A stretch of 64,000 nucleotides of DNA from Candidatus Chloroploca mongolica (GTDB lineage: Bacteria > Chloroflexota > Chloroflexia > Chloroflexales > Chloroflexaceae): positions 52,530 through 116,529 of the forward strand of contig NZ_SIJK02000015.1 in NCBI RefSeq assembly GCF_004762035.2. Direction: 5' to 3'. Position numbers and translations under genes: made by a program. The notes beneath the pieces are model-generated. The model saw nothing but the letters and a program-made list of their open reading frames with translations. It was not told the DNA's origin and did not search any database. Numbering within the stretch: position 1 is the stretch's first letter; every line of letters begins with the position of its first letter. This document shows, in pieces, positions 8,537-17,134 of the stretch.

Positions 8537-10089
8537 GTCACTTCAGATGCCACCCCTGCCATCAACAACCCGAGCCGCTCTGGAGTCGCCTCGGCGTGGG
8601 GCAGGATGGCGGCAATGTTCCCCGCGTGAATGACCGCAATACGGTCAGCGAGGGCAAGAATTTCGTCGAGATCCTCTGAGATGAGCAGTATTGCCCCCCC
8701 CCGTTGCCGCAATTCGATCAGCAACTGGTGAATGGCTGCGGTTGCGCCAATGTCAACGCCTCGGGTGGGTTGCGCTGCAACCAGCACCGCTGGCTCACGC
8801 GAAAGCTCGCGCGCCATAATCACCTTTTGAATATTACCACCAGAAAGACTTTTGAGGGGCGTGTGTGGGCCGGGGGTTTTGATGTTAAAACGCTGGATCA
8901 AATCGCGACCGGCCTGATCAACTGCCGATCGGTCGAGCAGCGGGCCACGTGCAAACGGGGCCTCGGTATGGTTGCGCAGAATCAAGTTCTCGGCTACGCT
9001 AAATTCCAGCACTGCCCCGTCGCGCATCCGCTCTTCGGGAATATAACTGATGCCTGCATTGGCACGCTCGGCGGGATTGCCCATCAGTTCTTTCCCCGCC
9101 AGCTTGATTGTGCCCGCACTCGTAGGGCGTAGCCCGGCAATAACCTCGGCCAGTTCGCGTTGCCCATTGCCCGATACACCAGCCAGTCCGAGAATTTCGC
9201 CTGCCCGCACTTGTAGTGTCACGCCGTGCAATGCCGGTGTATTGCGGTCGCTCTGCGCTGATATGCCGTGCAACTCTAATGCAACCGAACCTGCATGCTC
9301 AGTAGGGTGACTATTGTCCGCTCGGGCAGCAACCACTTCGCGCCCGACCATCAATCGGGCTAGATCACTCCGGCTTTTGCCTGCGGTGGCAAAGGTGCCG
9401 ACCAGGCGTCCATCGCGTAAGACACTCACTCGGTCGCTCAGTGCAATGACTTCGCGCAGTTTGTGTGAAATAAAGATCAGCGCCCGTCCCTCGGTGCGCA
9501 TCTGACGGAGCATCGCAAACAGATCATCAACTTCTTGCGGGGTAATAACCGCCGTTGGCTCGTCTAGCACCAGCAATTCAGCGCCTCGATAGAGCGCTTT
9601 GAGGATTTCAACACGTTGCTGTTCACCAACACTCAGTTGCCAGATAGAGGCCTTTGGATCAACCCGTAGCCCATAGAGCTCAGCCAGGCGTTGCACCTCA
9701 GCCGAAACGCGGTCAAGGTCAAGGCGTAAACCACGTGATGAGCGCAGACCAAGAGCAATGTTTTCGGCGACTGTCAGCGAGGGCACCAGCATAAAATGCT
9801 GGTGAATCATCCCGATACCACGCGCAATCGCATCTTGCGGCGAGCTAATCGTCACTGGCTGATCATTAATCCTCACTTCGCCTGCATCCGGCTGATAGAG
9901 CCCATAGAGGATCTTCATCAACGTGCTCTTGCCAGCTCCGTTTTCACCAAGCAGCGCATGGATCTCGCCTCCGTGTACCGACAGATTGACCGTATCATTG
10001 GCAATCACGCCGGGGAAACGTTTCGTAATGCCGCGCAACTCAAGTGATGTGATCGTTGAGGTGGTGCGTCTCGGTGGAAAAGCCTGCAT
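8533..10089 (-). CDS. Nucleoside/BMP-type ABC transporter, double ATPase subunit
   Basis: A 518-residue ATPase with two ABC modules, as in YufO/NupA and RbsA-like proteins. The N-terminal module has GENGAGKSTLMKIL (Walker A), LSVGEQQRVEILKAL (signature) and LLVLDEPTAVITP (Walker B). The C-terminal module has the degenerate Walker A GVSGNGQRELAEV, signature LSGGNIQKVIMAREL, and VLVAAQPTRGVDIGA in place of a full Walker B. That asymmetry is normal for this family. It lies between the BMP lipoprotein gene and murF-alr, and the flanking permeases identify the system as a purine-nucleoside-type importer. Start ATG 10089 has only a weak ribosome-binding site. Confidence 0.92.
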   Translation of the reverse strand: MQAFPPRRTTSTITSLELRGITKRFPGVIANDTVNLSVHGGEIHALLGENGAGKSTLMKILYGLYQPDAGEVRINDQPVTISSPQDAIARGIGMIHQHFMLVPSLTVAENIALGLRSSRGLRLDLDRVSAEVQRLAELYGLRVDPKASIWQLSVGEQQRVEILKALYRGAELLVLDEPTAVITPQEVDDLFAMLRQMRTEGRALIFISHKLREVIALSDRVSVLRDGRLVGTFATAGKSRSDLARLMVGREVVAARADNSHPTEHAGSVALELHGISAQSDRNTPALHGVTLQVRAGEILGLAGVSGNGQRELAEVIAGLRPTSAGTIKLAGKELMGNPAERANAGISYIPEERMRDGAVLEFSVAENLILRNHTEAPFARGPLLDRSAVDQAGRDLIQRFNIKTPGPHTPLKSLSGGNIQKVIMARELSREPAVLVAAQPTRGVDIGATAAIHQLLIELRQRGGAILLISEDLDEILALADRIAVIHAGNIAAILPHAEATPERLGLLMAGVASEVT

Positions 10090-10131
10090 AGATCGCTTTC
10101 TTACAGATCGAGTCTATAGGCCCGCAGAAAT

Positions 10132-10190
10132 CTTGCGTATGCTGGCGAAAACATCCAGCGAAGCTGGATGTTTTCGCCAGCATACGCAAG
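10132..10190. terminator. 28-bp perfect hairpin between the BMP lipoprotein and ATPase genes
   Basis: Arms 10132-10159 and 10163-10190 are perfect reverse complements over 28 bp with a GAA loop; the inner part reads CATCCAGC / GCTGGATG. Neither side has a strong U-run in the direction of the operon. It probably stabilises or partly terminates the message after the binding-protein gene. Confidence 0.85.
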
Positions 10191-10209
10191 GGTTTTTAGC
10201 CCCACCCCT

Positions 10210-11244
10210 TTATGGCAACACCGTTATGGTGCCTGAGCTAATTCCCTGAATTGCCGTATCAACGGCAGCCTGCATCTCGGGTGTCACACCTGGGAATTCG
10301 CTGTTGAATACGATCTTCAACCCGCCATTCTCAAGGGTTAGGTCATATGCTGTACCGCCAAGCGTACCTGCCTGAATCTTCGCAATGATATCCTTGAGCA
10401 CCCCAGTCCAGTCGTAGAGTTGCGTTGCTACAACAATGTCAGGGGCAAGTGAAGCCTGGCTAGATTGCGTCCCGAGCCAAAGTGCACCACGCTCTTTGGC
10501 AACCCCGATCGCACCGACGACCTGTTGTGCTGAACCGGTCAACACATCGGCACCGGCGGCAATGTGCGTATTTGCTGCTTCGGCCGCAGCAGCTGTATCG
10601 CCGAACGAACCGGTATACGTCTTGTTGACCGTTGCGTCTGGCTTCATCGAGAGCACGCCTTGCTCAAAGCCATCAATATAGGCTTTGGCATCACCCGCCT
10701 CAACTGGCCCGACAATGCCGACAATATTTGATGTTGAAAGCATTGCCGCGATCACGCCATTGACATAGCCACCCTCTTCGGCACTGGCATTATACGAAAA
10801 GACATTGGTAAAGCCCTCGGCTTCACCGGTATCAGTCGCAGTGCCCCAGGCAAACGAAACCTCGGGGAAATCGCGGGCTACCTCAAACATTGATGTTCCG
10901 TACTGCGTACCGTGGGCAATCACCAGTTGGTTGCCTGCCGATGCATAATCGCGGAGTGCCGCTGCCGCATCAGTCACATTGAACATATTCTCGGAAATCG
11001 AAATCTGCATCGCCTCTTCGCCGCCCATCTCGGCCTGAATGCTACGCAATGCATCAATCATCGCCTGGCTCCAGGCTAGATCTGTTTCGGCACTCGGCAT
11101 GACCACTGCAACCTTGAAGGGCTCAGTGGCAACCGGGGCATCTGTGTTTGCAGGGGCAGCAGGGGTTGCTGGCGCACCTCCACAGGCGGTTAAAAGCACT
11201 GCCAGGACAAAAGCTACCGCGACTGTCGTTCCATGCTTGAACAT
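10210..11244 (-). CDS. BMP-family substrate-binding lipoprotein
   Basis: A 344-residue lipoprotein: signal sequence FVLAVLLTAC with lipobox LTAC (Cys ~21), then an Ala/Pro-rich tether and a BMP/Med-type periplasmic fold (FKVAVVMPSAETDLAWSQAM, ISENMFNV, VIAHGTQYG, GIVGPVEAGDAKAYIDGF). Members of this family bind purine nucleosides or related ligands and hand them to the two permeases encoded immediately upstream. The ribosome-binding site GAGGAGGAAG precedes ATG 11244. The long hairpin at 10132-10190 follows the gene, as in other loci where the binding protein must be made in excess. Confidence 0.9.
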   Translation of the reverse strand: MFKHGTTVAVAFVLAVLLTACGGAPATPAAPANTDAPVATEPFKVAVVMPSAETDLAWSQAMIDALRSIQAEMGGEEAMQISISENMFNVTDAAAALRDYASAGNQLVIAHGTQYGTSMFEVARDFPEVSFAWGTATDTGEAEGFTNVFSYNASAEEGGYVNGVIAAMLSTSNIVGIVGPVEAGDAKAYIDGFEQGVLSMKPDATVNKTYTGSFGDTAAAAEAANTHIAAGADVLTGSAQQVVGAIGVAKERGALWLGTQSSQASLAPDIVVATQLYDWTGVLKDIIAKIQAGTLGGTAYDLTLENGGLKIVFNSEFPGVTPEMQAAVDTAIQGISSGTITVLP

Positions 11245-11313
11245 ACAACTTCCTCCTCATCCGCGCTTATACCGGGCGCGCCGGCGACACTGACGGATCG
11301 CGCAGAGACCACG

Positions 11314-12246
11314 CTACACCATGCCCCGGTTGAAGGGACGGGTCAAGGCTGCCGGCTGTCCCGTGCGCTGTGGGGCGAGGGCCAGGGCGATGATAGTTAA
11401 AATATAGGGCAGCATCACCGCTAGGTCAGAAGGAATGCCGATCCCAACGAGTTGAAGCCAGATCTGAAGGGCGCTGACCAGGCTGAAGAGCAGGATGCCG
11501 AGCATTACCCCAACTGGACGCCAGCCCCCAAAATAGACGAGTGCCACGGCGATGAAGCCAATGCCGCCGGTCATATTTTCCTGAAAAATATTGACTGCCG
11601 AGATCGACAGTGAAGCGCCACCCATCGCGGCCATTGCTCCGCCTACGGTAACTGTGGCATAACGGATAGCGATCACTGGCACTCCGAGGGTGTCGGCTGC
11701 CTGGGGATTATCGCCGACCGCCCGAATATTGAGCCCCCAGGTCGTACGATTGAGCAGATAAGCCACCAGCGGTACCAGGGCAAACGCAACATAGACGAGC
11801 AGCGAATGCTTGAAGAGCGCCGGTCCCAGCACTGGAATGCTGCTTAGCCCTGGAAGAGCAAGCTCGGCAAAACCACGTACACTCTGTACCGAACCCAGGG
11901 TCAATCGAAAGAGCAGACTTGACAGACCCAACCCGAGCAGATACATGCCAATGCCACTGATGCCCTGTTCAGCGCGAAAACTGACACTCACGAGCGCCAT
12001 CAGCAGTCCGAGCAAGGCCCCCACAAAGATAGCAGCGACAACTCCACCGAGTAGGCTGCCCGTGGTAACAACGACAAAAAAGGCGGCAAAAGCACCCATA
12101 AGCATCTGGCCCTCGACGCCCAAGTTCAGTACCCCCGAACGCTGGCTGATTGTCTCACCCAGTGAAGCAAAGAGGTACGGTGTTGCCAGGCGGATGGTTG
12201 AATGCAAAATCCCGGTCAGGGTCGTCAGGGTAAAGAGTTGTTCCAT
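11314..12246 (-). CDS. Nucleoside-type ABC transporter permease 2
   Basis: A 310-residue inner-membrane permease of the BPD_transp_2 family, YufQ/NupQ-like. Typical features are LFASLGETISQRSGVLNLG near the N-terminus, VEGQMLMGAFAAFF, GLNIRAVGDNPQAADTLG, and AMGGASLSISAVNIFQENMTGG towards the C-terminus. Its ATG lies 3 bp after the stop of the preceding permease, so the two are translated together. It pairs with that permease to form the channel. Confidence 0.92.
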   Translation of the reverse strand: MEQLFTLTTLTGILHSTIRLATPYLFASLGETISQRSGVLNLGVEGQMLMGAFAAFFVVVTTGSLLGGVVAAIFVGALLGLLMALVSVSFRAEQGISGIGMYLLGLGLSSLLFRLTLGSVQSVRGFAELALPGLSSIPVLGPALFKHSLLVYVAFALVPLVAYLLNRTTWGLNIRAVGDNPQAADTLGVPVIAIRYATVTVGGAMAAMGGASLSISAVNIFQENMTGGIGFIAVALVYFGGWRPVGVMLGILLFSLVSALQIWLQLVGIGIPSDLAVMLPYILTIIALALAPQRTGQPAALTRPFNRGMV

Positions 12247-12249
12247 AGT

Positions 12250-13413
12250 TTAGAGATCCGGCGTCAAACGTGCATCAAGTGGCTGCTCGTCCTTCGCATG
12301 GGTTTCGCTTGGCCGCGCAGCCTCACTCTGTCGTCGCGCAATACGCTGTTGACTCCAATACGTACTACTTACCACCATCAACACCACTAATCCGTTCAAG
12401 GCCGTAATGAGCGCTGCTGGCACCTGCACTGTCCGTTGCATCTGGTCTGCCCCGACAAGTAGCCCGCCAAATAAGAAGGCGGACGGGATCACCCCGAGTG
12501 GATGCAGGCGCCCAAAGAGTGCCACAACAATGCCATTGAAGCCGTATCCACCCGAGATGCCCTCGACAATGCGCCGATGCACCCCCATCACCTCAATTGC
12601 GCCGGCCAGGCCAGCAAAGCTTCCCCCGAGCACCATGGCAAGCGTAATGACGGTCGCTACTGGTATCCCGGCATAGCGTGCGGCAGCAGGATTGAAGCCG
12701 ACGGCACGAATTCGATAGCCCAGCGTCGTTCGCCAGAGCAGGATCGTGACCGCGATTGCCAGTGCAAGCGCCAGAAAGAATCCCCAGTGAAAGAGTGTGC
12801 GTGGCACGACTCGCTCGATCCAGACTTGAGCGGGTAGTGCCGCTGATTGAGGAATATTGGTTCCTGCTGCAACCTGCGCCGGATCGAGCATCGGCCCGCG
12901 CAAGAGAAAATTCATCAACTGAAAGGCAATTGCATTCATCATCACCGTGCTGAGGATCTCATTGACGGCGAGGCGTGCCTTCAGTATCCCTGGCACCAGG
13001 CCCCAGAGTCCACCGGCTAGGGCCCCCATTAGGGCGGTGAGCGGCAATAAGAACCAGCCGGGCCATTCGGCAAAACTAAGGGCAAAGGCGGTTGCGCCTA
13101 ATGCCCCGACAATAATCTGTCCTTCCGCCCCAATATTGATCACTCGTGCCCGAAAGGCAATTGTTACCCCAAGTCCGACCAGAATCAGTGGTGTTGCCTT
13201 GGCAAGCGTCTGCGTTAACCCAGATACCGTGCCAAATGCACCGCCAAACATCGCCCCATAGGCGAGAATCGGATCTTTCCCCAACCCAAGCAAGACGAGC
13301 GCTCCAAGACAAAGCGCTACGACAACAGCAAGCAGTGGCATACATGCATCAAGCGCTATAGCACGCCAGAGCCGCCAGGTACCTCGACTTGGAGAAGTTA
13401 AAGAAAGGCGCAT
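12250..13413 (-). CDS. Nucleoside-type ABC transporter permease 1
   Basis: Inner-membrane permease of the same superfamily, YufP/NupP-like, about 387 residues from the chosen start. Motifs are LTQTLAKATPLILVGLGVTIAFRA, VINIGAEGQIIVGALGATAF, YRIRAVGFNPAAARYAGIP and EVMGVHRRIVEGISGGYGFNG. The frame stays open to 13509, but ATG 13413 (MRLSLTSPSRGTWRLWRA) gives a normal positively charged N-terminus before the first membrane helix, so I prefer it. It is the first gene of the minus-strand transporter and murF-alr operon, and it diverges from the dehydrogenase gene. Confidence 0.88.
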   Translation of the reverse strand: MRLSLTSPSRGTWRLWRAIALDACMPLLAVVVALCLGALVLLGLGKDPILAYGAMFGGAFGTVSGLTQTLAKATPLILVGLGVTIAFRARVINIGAEGQIIVGALGATAFALSFAEWPGWFLLPLTALMGALAGGLWGLVPGILKARLAVNEILSTVMMNAIAFQLMNFLLRGPMLDPAQVAAGTNIPQSAALPAQVWIERVVPRTLFHWGFFLALALAIAVTILLWRTTLGYRIRAVGFNPAAARYAGIPVATVITLAMVLGGSFAGLAGAIEVMGVHRRIVEGISGGYGFNGIVVALFGRLHPLGVIPSAFLFGGLLVGADQMQRTVQVPAALITALNGLVVLMVVSSTYWSQQRIARRQSEAARPSETHAKDEQPLDARLTPDL

Positions 13414-13506
13414 GGATTTGCTTTCGCCGAGAACGGTAGCACATCCTGCATAGTACCGTTTCTTTTTCTCCTGTCTATAGGTGATTTGCCCGAACATGAA
13501 GCACCT

Positions 13507-13522
13507 CAAACTAGCTAGTTTG
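13507..13522. promoter_or_regulatory. 16-bp perfect palindrome between divergent genes
   Basis: CAAACTAGCTAGTTTG is a perfect dyad with no spacer, located between the transporter operon (minus) and the dehydrogenase gene (plus). Its size and position suit an operator for a dimeric repressor. No regulator is encoded next to it, so the assignment is by structure only. Confidence 0.5.
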
Positions 13523-13532
13523 CCCTACATCT

Positions 13533-13560
13533 GTCTTGAGCCGGGTTAGCACGGTATAAT
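13533..13560 (+). promoter_or_regulatory. Probable promoter of the dehydrogenase gene
   Basis: A consensus -10 box TATAAT sits at 13555-13560, with a weak -35 (GTCTTG, 13533-13538) at 16-bp spacing. The expected start near 13567 leaves a leader of about 30 nt. Confidence 0.5.
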
Positions 13561-13598
13561 GAGGACGTTGGCCTCACATCATGAAAGGCATATCACGT

Positions 13599-14585
13599 AT
13601 GCGTGTGTTAGTCTATGATACCCATTCCTATGATCGAACCTTTCTGGATGTCGCGAATGCTGGGCGGCATCAGATTGACTATACCTCGGCCCAGCTTGAT
13701 CTCCAGACGGCGGCTCTGGCCGAGGGCTATGATGCCGTCTGCCTCTTTGTAAGCGACTATGCTCCGGCACCAGTGATGGAACGTCTGGCTGACGCTGGGG
13801 TGCGCATGATTGCGCAGCGCTCGACCGGGTTCAACAATCTTGACCTTGAAGCTGCATCCAGGTATGGTTTGACCTGTATGCGCGTTGGGTACTATTCGCC
13901 CTATGCGGTCGCTGAGTTTGCTGTTGGTCTGCTGCAGACGCTCAATCGGCGCATTCACCGTGCCTACAACCGTACCCGTGAATTCAATTTCCGTCTGGCG
14001 GGTCTGCTTGGGCACGACATTCATGGGCGTACCGTCGGTGTGGTGGGAACGGGCAAGATCGGGGCCATTTTTGCCCGCATTATGCATGGCTTCGGATGCC
14101 CTATTTTGGCCTATGATGTCCAGGAAAACCCTGATTGCCTTGCGCTTGGTGCAACCTATGTCTCTCTGGAAGAGTTGCTCAGTCGTGCTGATATTATCAG
14201 CCTCCATGTTCCGTTGATGCCCCAGACCTATCACATGATCAATGCCCAGAGTCTGGCTTCGATGAAGCGCGGGGTGATGATTATCAATACGAGCCGGGGA
14301 GGCTTGATTGATACCGAGGCGTTGATCGCGTCGATTGAGCATGGTCATATAGCTGCCGTTGGCCTCGATGTCTACGAAGAGGAAGAGGGCAAGTTCTTTC
14401 GCGATCTCTCGGATGTGGTCATCGACGATGATGTGCTTGCTCGCCTGATGACCTTCCCCAACGTGTTGTTGACGAGCCACCAGGCCTTCTTTACCCACGA
14501 AGCAATGACGACCATTGCCGAGACGACCATTCGCAATCTGACCGACTTCGAAGAAGGGCGCACAAACGAGAATCTGTTGCGCTAA
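13599..14585 (+). CDS. ldhA: D-lactate dehydrogenase / 2-hydroxyacid dehydrogenase
   Basis: NAD-dependent D-2-hydroxyacid dehydrogenase, 328 residues from the preferred start, closest in appearance to fermentative LdhA (pyruvate to D-lactate). The substrate-side motif RSTGFNNLDL, the Rossmann motif VGVVGTGKIG, the catalytic Arg in NTSRGGLIDT, the Glu in DVYEEEEG and the His in LLTSHQAFFT are all present. ATG 13599 has GAAAGG ten bases upstream; ATG 13581 lacks a ribosome-binding site. The gene stands alone, divergent from the transporter operon. Related hydroxyacid substrates cannot be excluded. Confidence 0.88.
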   Translation: MRVLVYDTHSYDRTFLDVANAGRHQIDYTSAQLDLQTAALAEGYDAVCLFVSDYAPAPVMERLADAGVRMIAQRSTGFNNLDLEAASRYGLTCMRVGYYSPYAVAEFAVGLLQTLNRRIHRAYNRTREFNFRLAGLLGHDIHGRTVGVVGTGKIGAIFARIMHGFGCPILAYDVQENPDCLALGATYVSLEELLSRADIISLHVPLMPQTYHMINAQSLASMKRGVMIINTSRGGLIDTEALIASIEHGHIAAVGLDVYEEEEGKFFRDLSDVVIDDDVLARLMTFPNVLLTSHQAFFTHEAMTTIAETTIRNLTDFEEGRTNENLLR

Positions 14586-14648
14586 GTGGCGTATCTTTTC
14601 ACCCTTCCCGTGCGGTATATCAAGTAATTCTAGTCACGGGGTAAGGGT

Positions 14649-16169
14649 ATGATTGCCAAAGTCTATAGCTGTGCGGTCATTGGGCTCGAAGGGGTGCTGG
14701 TTGAAGTTGAGGTGGATATTGCCAACGGGATGCCGATGTTTGCGGTCGTTGGTCTGGGCGACGCTTCAGTGCAAGAGAGTCGCGAACGGGTGCGCGCGGC
14801 GATTCGCAATTCGGGCCTCAACTTTCCCATGAAACGCCTGACCGTCAACCTTGCACCGGCTGATCTGCGTAAGGCTGGCCCATCCTATGATCTGCCCATT
14901 GCGGTCGGTCTGTTGCTCGCCTCAGGGCAGGTGACCGAGAGTTTTGACAAGACGGTCTTTATTGGTGAATTGAGTCTTGATGGCGGCCTACGCCATACCG
15001 ATGGCATTCTGCCTATGGCGGCCATTGCCCGCGCCGGCGGGATGACGACCGTCTATGTGCCCGCTGAGGATGCCGCCGAAGCGGCGCTCGTCAATGGCCT
15101 GACGATTATTCCGGTGCCCTCGCTCAGCGATCTGGCCGCTCACATCAGTGGTGAGCGCCGCCTGTCACCCTATGCGCCACGACCGCCTGCCTCTTCGCTG
15201 GCAACGCATTTCCCCGTTGATTTTCAACATATCAAGGGCCAGGAACACGTCAAACGTGCCCTGGAAGTTGCGGCTGCTGGTGGACATAATGCCTTGCTCT
15301 GGGGAACTCCCGGTTCGGGCAAAACGATGCTGGCGCGGGCGATGCTCTCGATCTTGCCCCCGATGAGTCTTGAGGAGGCGCTCGAGGTGACCAAGATCTA
15401 TAGTGTGTGCGGCCAGTTACCCAAAGACACCCCACTGGTGCAGCGACGTCCTTTCTGTGCGCCGCACCATACGACCTCGCTGGCGGGTCTGGTAGGCGGA
15501 GGTGCCGGTCGTGCGCGCCCGGGGATGATCAGCATGGCTCACCGTGGCCTGCTCTTCCTGGATGAACTACCCGAATTTGGCCCCAAGCTTGAGGTTTTGC
15601 GTCAGCCGCTGGAAGATCGGGTCGTCACCCTGAGCCGTTCAGCGGTGAGTGTCACCTATCCGGCGGCTTTTATGTTGATTGCGGCCATGAATCCCTGTCC
15701 CTGTGGCTGGCATGGCGATCCCGAGCGTGAGTGTACCTGTAGCCCGGCGCTGGTGACGCGCTATCAAAAACGGATCTCGGGGCCACTGCTTGATCGGATT
15801 GATATTCATGTGGAAGTTCCTCGCATCAACTACGAAAAACTCAGTTCGAATCGTCTTGGTGAACCATCAGAAGCGATTCGTGCCCGTGTCGCCGCTGCGC
15901 GGGTACGCCAGCGTTCTCGCTTGGGTCCTGATGGTTCCGGTTTTACCAATGCCGATCTTGGCCCTGGTCAGATGCGAGACGATTGTCGTCTTGATACGGC
16001 GGGACATGCCCTGATGAAAGCCGCTGTGCGTCAACTCAACCTTTCGGCACGTGGCTATCACCGGGTACTCAAAGTGGCCCGTACCATCGCTGACCTTGCC
16101 GGTGCCGACATGATTGGCCCGGCCCATCTTGCCGAAGCCATCCAGTATCGCCCGCGGCGAAGCGAGTAG
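14649..16169 (+). CDS. comM: ComM/YifB-family Mg-chelatase-like AAA ATPase
   Basis: A 506-residue protein of the ComM/YifB family, hexameric helicases that promote branch migration during natural transformation. It has the N-terminal Lon-protease-like fold (VEVDIANGMPMFAVVGLGD, then SRERVRAAIRNSG), Walker A WGTPGSGKTMLARAM near residue 220, sensor/Walker B GLLFLDELPEF, the family stretch AAMNPCPCGWHGD, and the C-terminal Mg_chelatase_C segment ending LAEAIQYR. Length matches the family. It is not the BchI/ChlI subunit of bacteriochlorophyll synthesis despite the domain name. Confidence 0.94.
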   Translation: MIAKVYSCAVIGLEGVLVEVEVDIANGMPMFAVVGLGDASVQESRERVRAAIRNSGLNFPMKRLTVNLAPADLRKAGPSYDLPIAVGLLLASGQVTESFDKTVFIGELSLDGGLRHTDGILPMAAIARAGGMTTVYVPAEDAAEAALVNGLTIIPVPSLSDLAAHISGERRLSPYAPRPPASSLATHFPVDFQHIKGQEHVKRALEVAAAGGHNALLWGTPGSGKTMLARAMLSILPPMSLEEALEVTKIYSVCGQLPKDTPLVQRRPFCAPHHTTSLAGLVGGGAGRARPGMISMAHRGLLFLDELPEFGPKLEVLRQPLEDRVVTLSRSAVSVTYPAAFMLIAAMNPCPCGWHGDPERECTCSPALVTRYQKRISGPLLDRIDIHVEVPRINYEKLSSNRLGEPSEAIRARVAAARVRQRSRLGPDGSGFTNADLGPGQMRDDCRLDTAGHALMKAAVRQLNLSARGYHRVLKVARTIADLAGADMIGPAHLAEAIQYRPRRSE

Positions 16170-16193
16170 ACCTGCGGCCCCCAGGAGACTCGC

Positions 16194-16220
16194 GTGTGCT
16201 GGCGTAAAAGGCCAGCATAC
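16194..16220 (+). terminator. Stem-loop after comM
   Basis: GTGTGCTGGC (16194-16203) pairs with GCCAGCATAC (16211-16220), one G-U wobble, 7-nt loop. The core TGCTGGC/GCCAGCA and the trailing AAGGG also occur in the 10132-10190 hairpin. Confidence 0.6.
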
Positions 16221-16306
16221 AAGGGCTAAATGGACTTTCCATCCGGGTCAGGTTTGGTATACAATAGGACGAACGATGGTTCTGCTTGGACTACCCGGAG
16301 GTCACC

Positions 16307-17023
16307 ATGAGCACTGAGTTTGAGACACCAGTTGCGTCTTCTCTGATCTATCCAGATAGCGATGGACAACCATTGTCGGATAATACCCTCCAGTTTGAAT
16401 GGATTATGCGTCTCAAAGGCAATTTTGATGCGCTCTTTGCTGATCGTCCGGATGTTTTTGTGGCCGGGGATTTGCTCTGGTATCCGGTCGAAGGTCGGCC
16501 TGATATTCGACGTGCCCCTGATGCGCTCGTTGTCTTTGGGCGGCCCAAGGGCTATCGGGGTTCATATATGCAGTGGCGCGAGGATCAGATTGCCCCGCAG
16601 GTTGTCTTTGAAGTGCTTTCGCCCAAGAATACCCTGTCTGAAATGGCGCGTAAGTTGGAATTTTATGATCTGTATGGGGTCGAAGAGTATTATCTCTATG
16701 ATCCTGAACGCAATCATCTGAGTGGTTGGTTGCGCCAGGGCGAGCGTTTGCACCAGTTGGGAACGGTTGATGGCTGGCTTAGCCCGCGTTTGGGGGTTCG
16801 TTTTGCCCTTGATCCTCAAGAGCTTCAGATTATTCGTCCAGATGGTCGTCCGTTTCTGAGTTTTGTTGAGGTGTACCAGCGGGCAGACGAGGCGCAGCAG
16901 CGGGCAGACGAGGCGCAGCAGCGGGCAGACGAGGCGCAGCAGCGGGCAGACGAGGCGCAGCAGCGGGCGATGCTCCTGACTGAACGCTTGCGTGCGCTTG
17001 GGCTTGATCCTGATGCAGGCTAG
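16307..17023 (+). CDS. Uma2-family (DUF820) PD-(D/E)XK protein with a coiled-coil tail
   Basis: A 238-residue protein of the Uma2/DUF820 family, predicted endonuclease-like fold abundant in Chloroflexi and Cyanobacteria. The PD-(D/E)XK core is recognisable: RRAPDALVVFGRP supplies the first acid, VVFEVLSPKNT the E-x-(non-K) strand, and KLEFYDLYGVEEYYLYDP follows. The C-terminus adds four identical copies of the heptad QRADEAQ, which would form a short charged coiled coil and could multimerise the protein. ATG 16307 is chosen because GGAGG lies 5 bases upstream. The biological role of this family is not established. Confidence 0.85.
   Translation: MSTEFETPVASSLIYPDSDGQPLSDNTLQFEWIMRLKGNFDALFADRPDVFVAGDLLWYPVEGRPDIRRAPDALVVFGRPKGYRGSYMQWREDQIAPQVVFEVLSPKNTLSEMARKLEFYDLYGVEEYYLYDPERNHLSGWLRQGERLHQLGTVDGWLSPRLGVRFALDPQELQIIRPDGRPFLSFVEVYQRADEAQQRADEAQQRADEAQQRADEAQQRAMLLTERLRALGLDPDAG
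16877..16960 (+). repeat. Four tandem 21-bp repeats encoding QRADEAQ heptads
   Basis: Four consecutive identical 21-bp units (CAGCGGGCAGACGAGGCGCA plus G) at 16877, 16898, 16919 and 16940, followed by a partial fifth. In-frame repeats of seven codons can expand or contract without breaking the gene. Confidence 0.97.
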
Positions 17024-17056
17024 CCTGTGTGCCCGAGGCTCTTTTCCGCGACACGC

Positions 17057-17086
17057 TTTACCGTAATCGGGCGATAGCGGTACAAT
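17057..17086 (+). promoter_or_regulatory. Possible promoter for the 17135 gene and yggS
   Basis: TTTACC (17057-17062) and TACAAT (17081-17086) are separated by 18 bp, 48 bp before the start codon at 17135. Fair match only. Confidence 0.35.
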
Positions 17087-17134
17087 CAGTTGCTTGCTGT
17101 TATCGGTAGCGCATAAAAGTGGTATGCTAGATAC

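Noticed and set aside
14649..16169. Magnesium chelatase subunit for bacteriochlorophyll synthesis
   Set aside because: Domain order and the Lon-like N-terminus are those of ComM/YifB, not BchI/ChlI.
16877..16960. CRISPR-like repeat array
   Set aside because: Units are directly adjacent without spacers and stay in frame; a coding heptad repeat.
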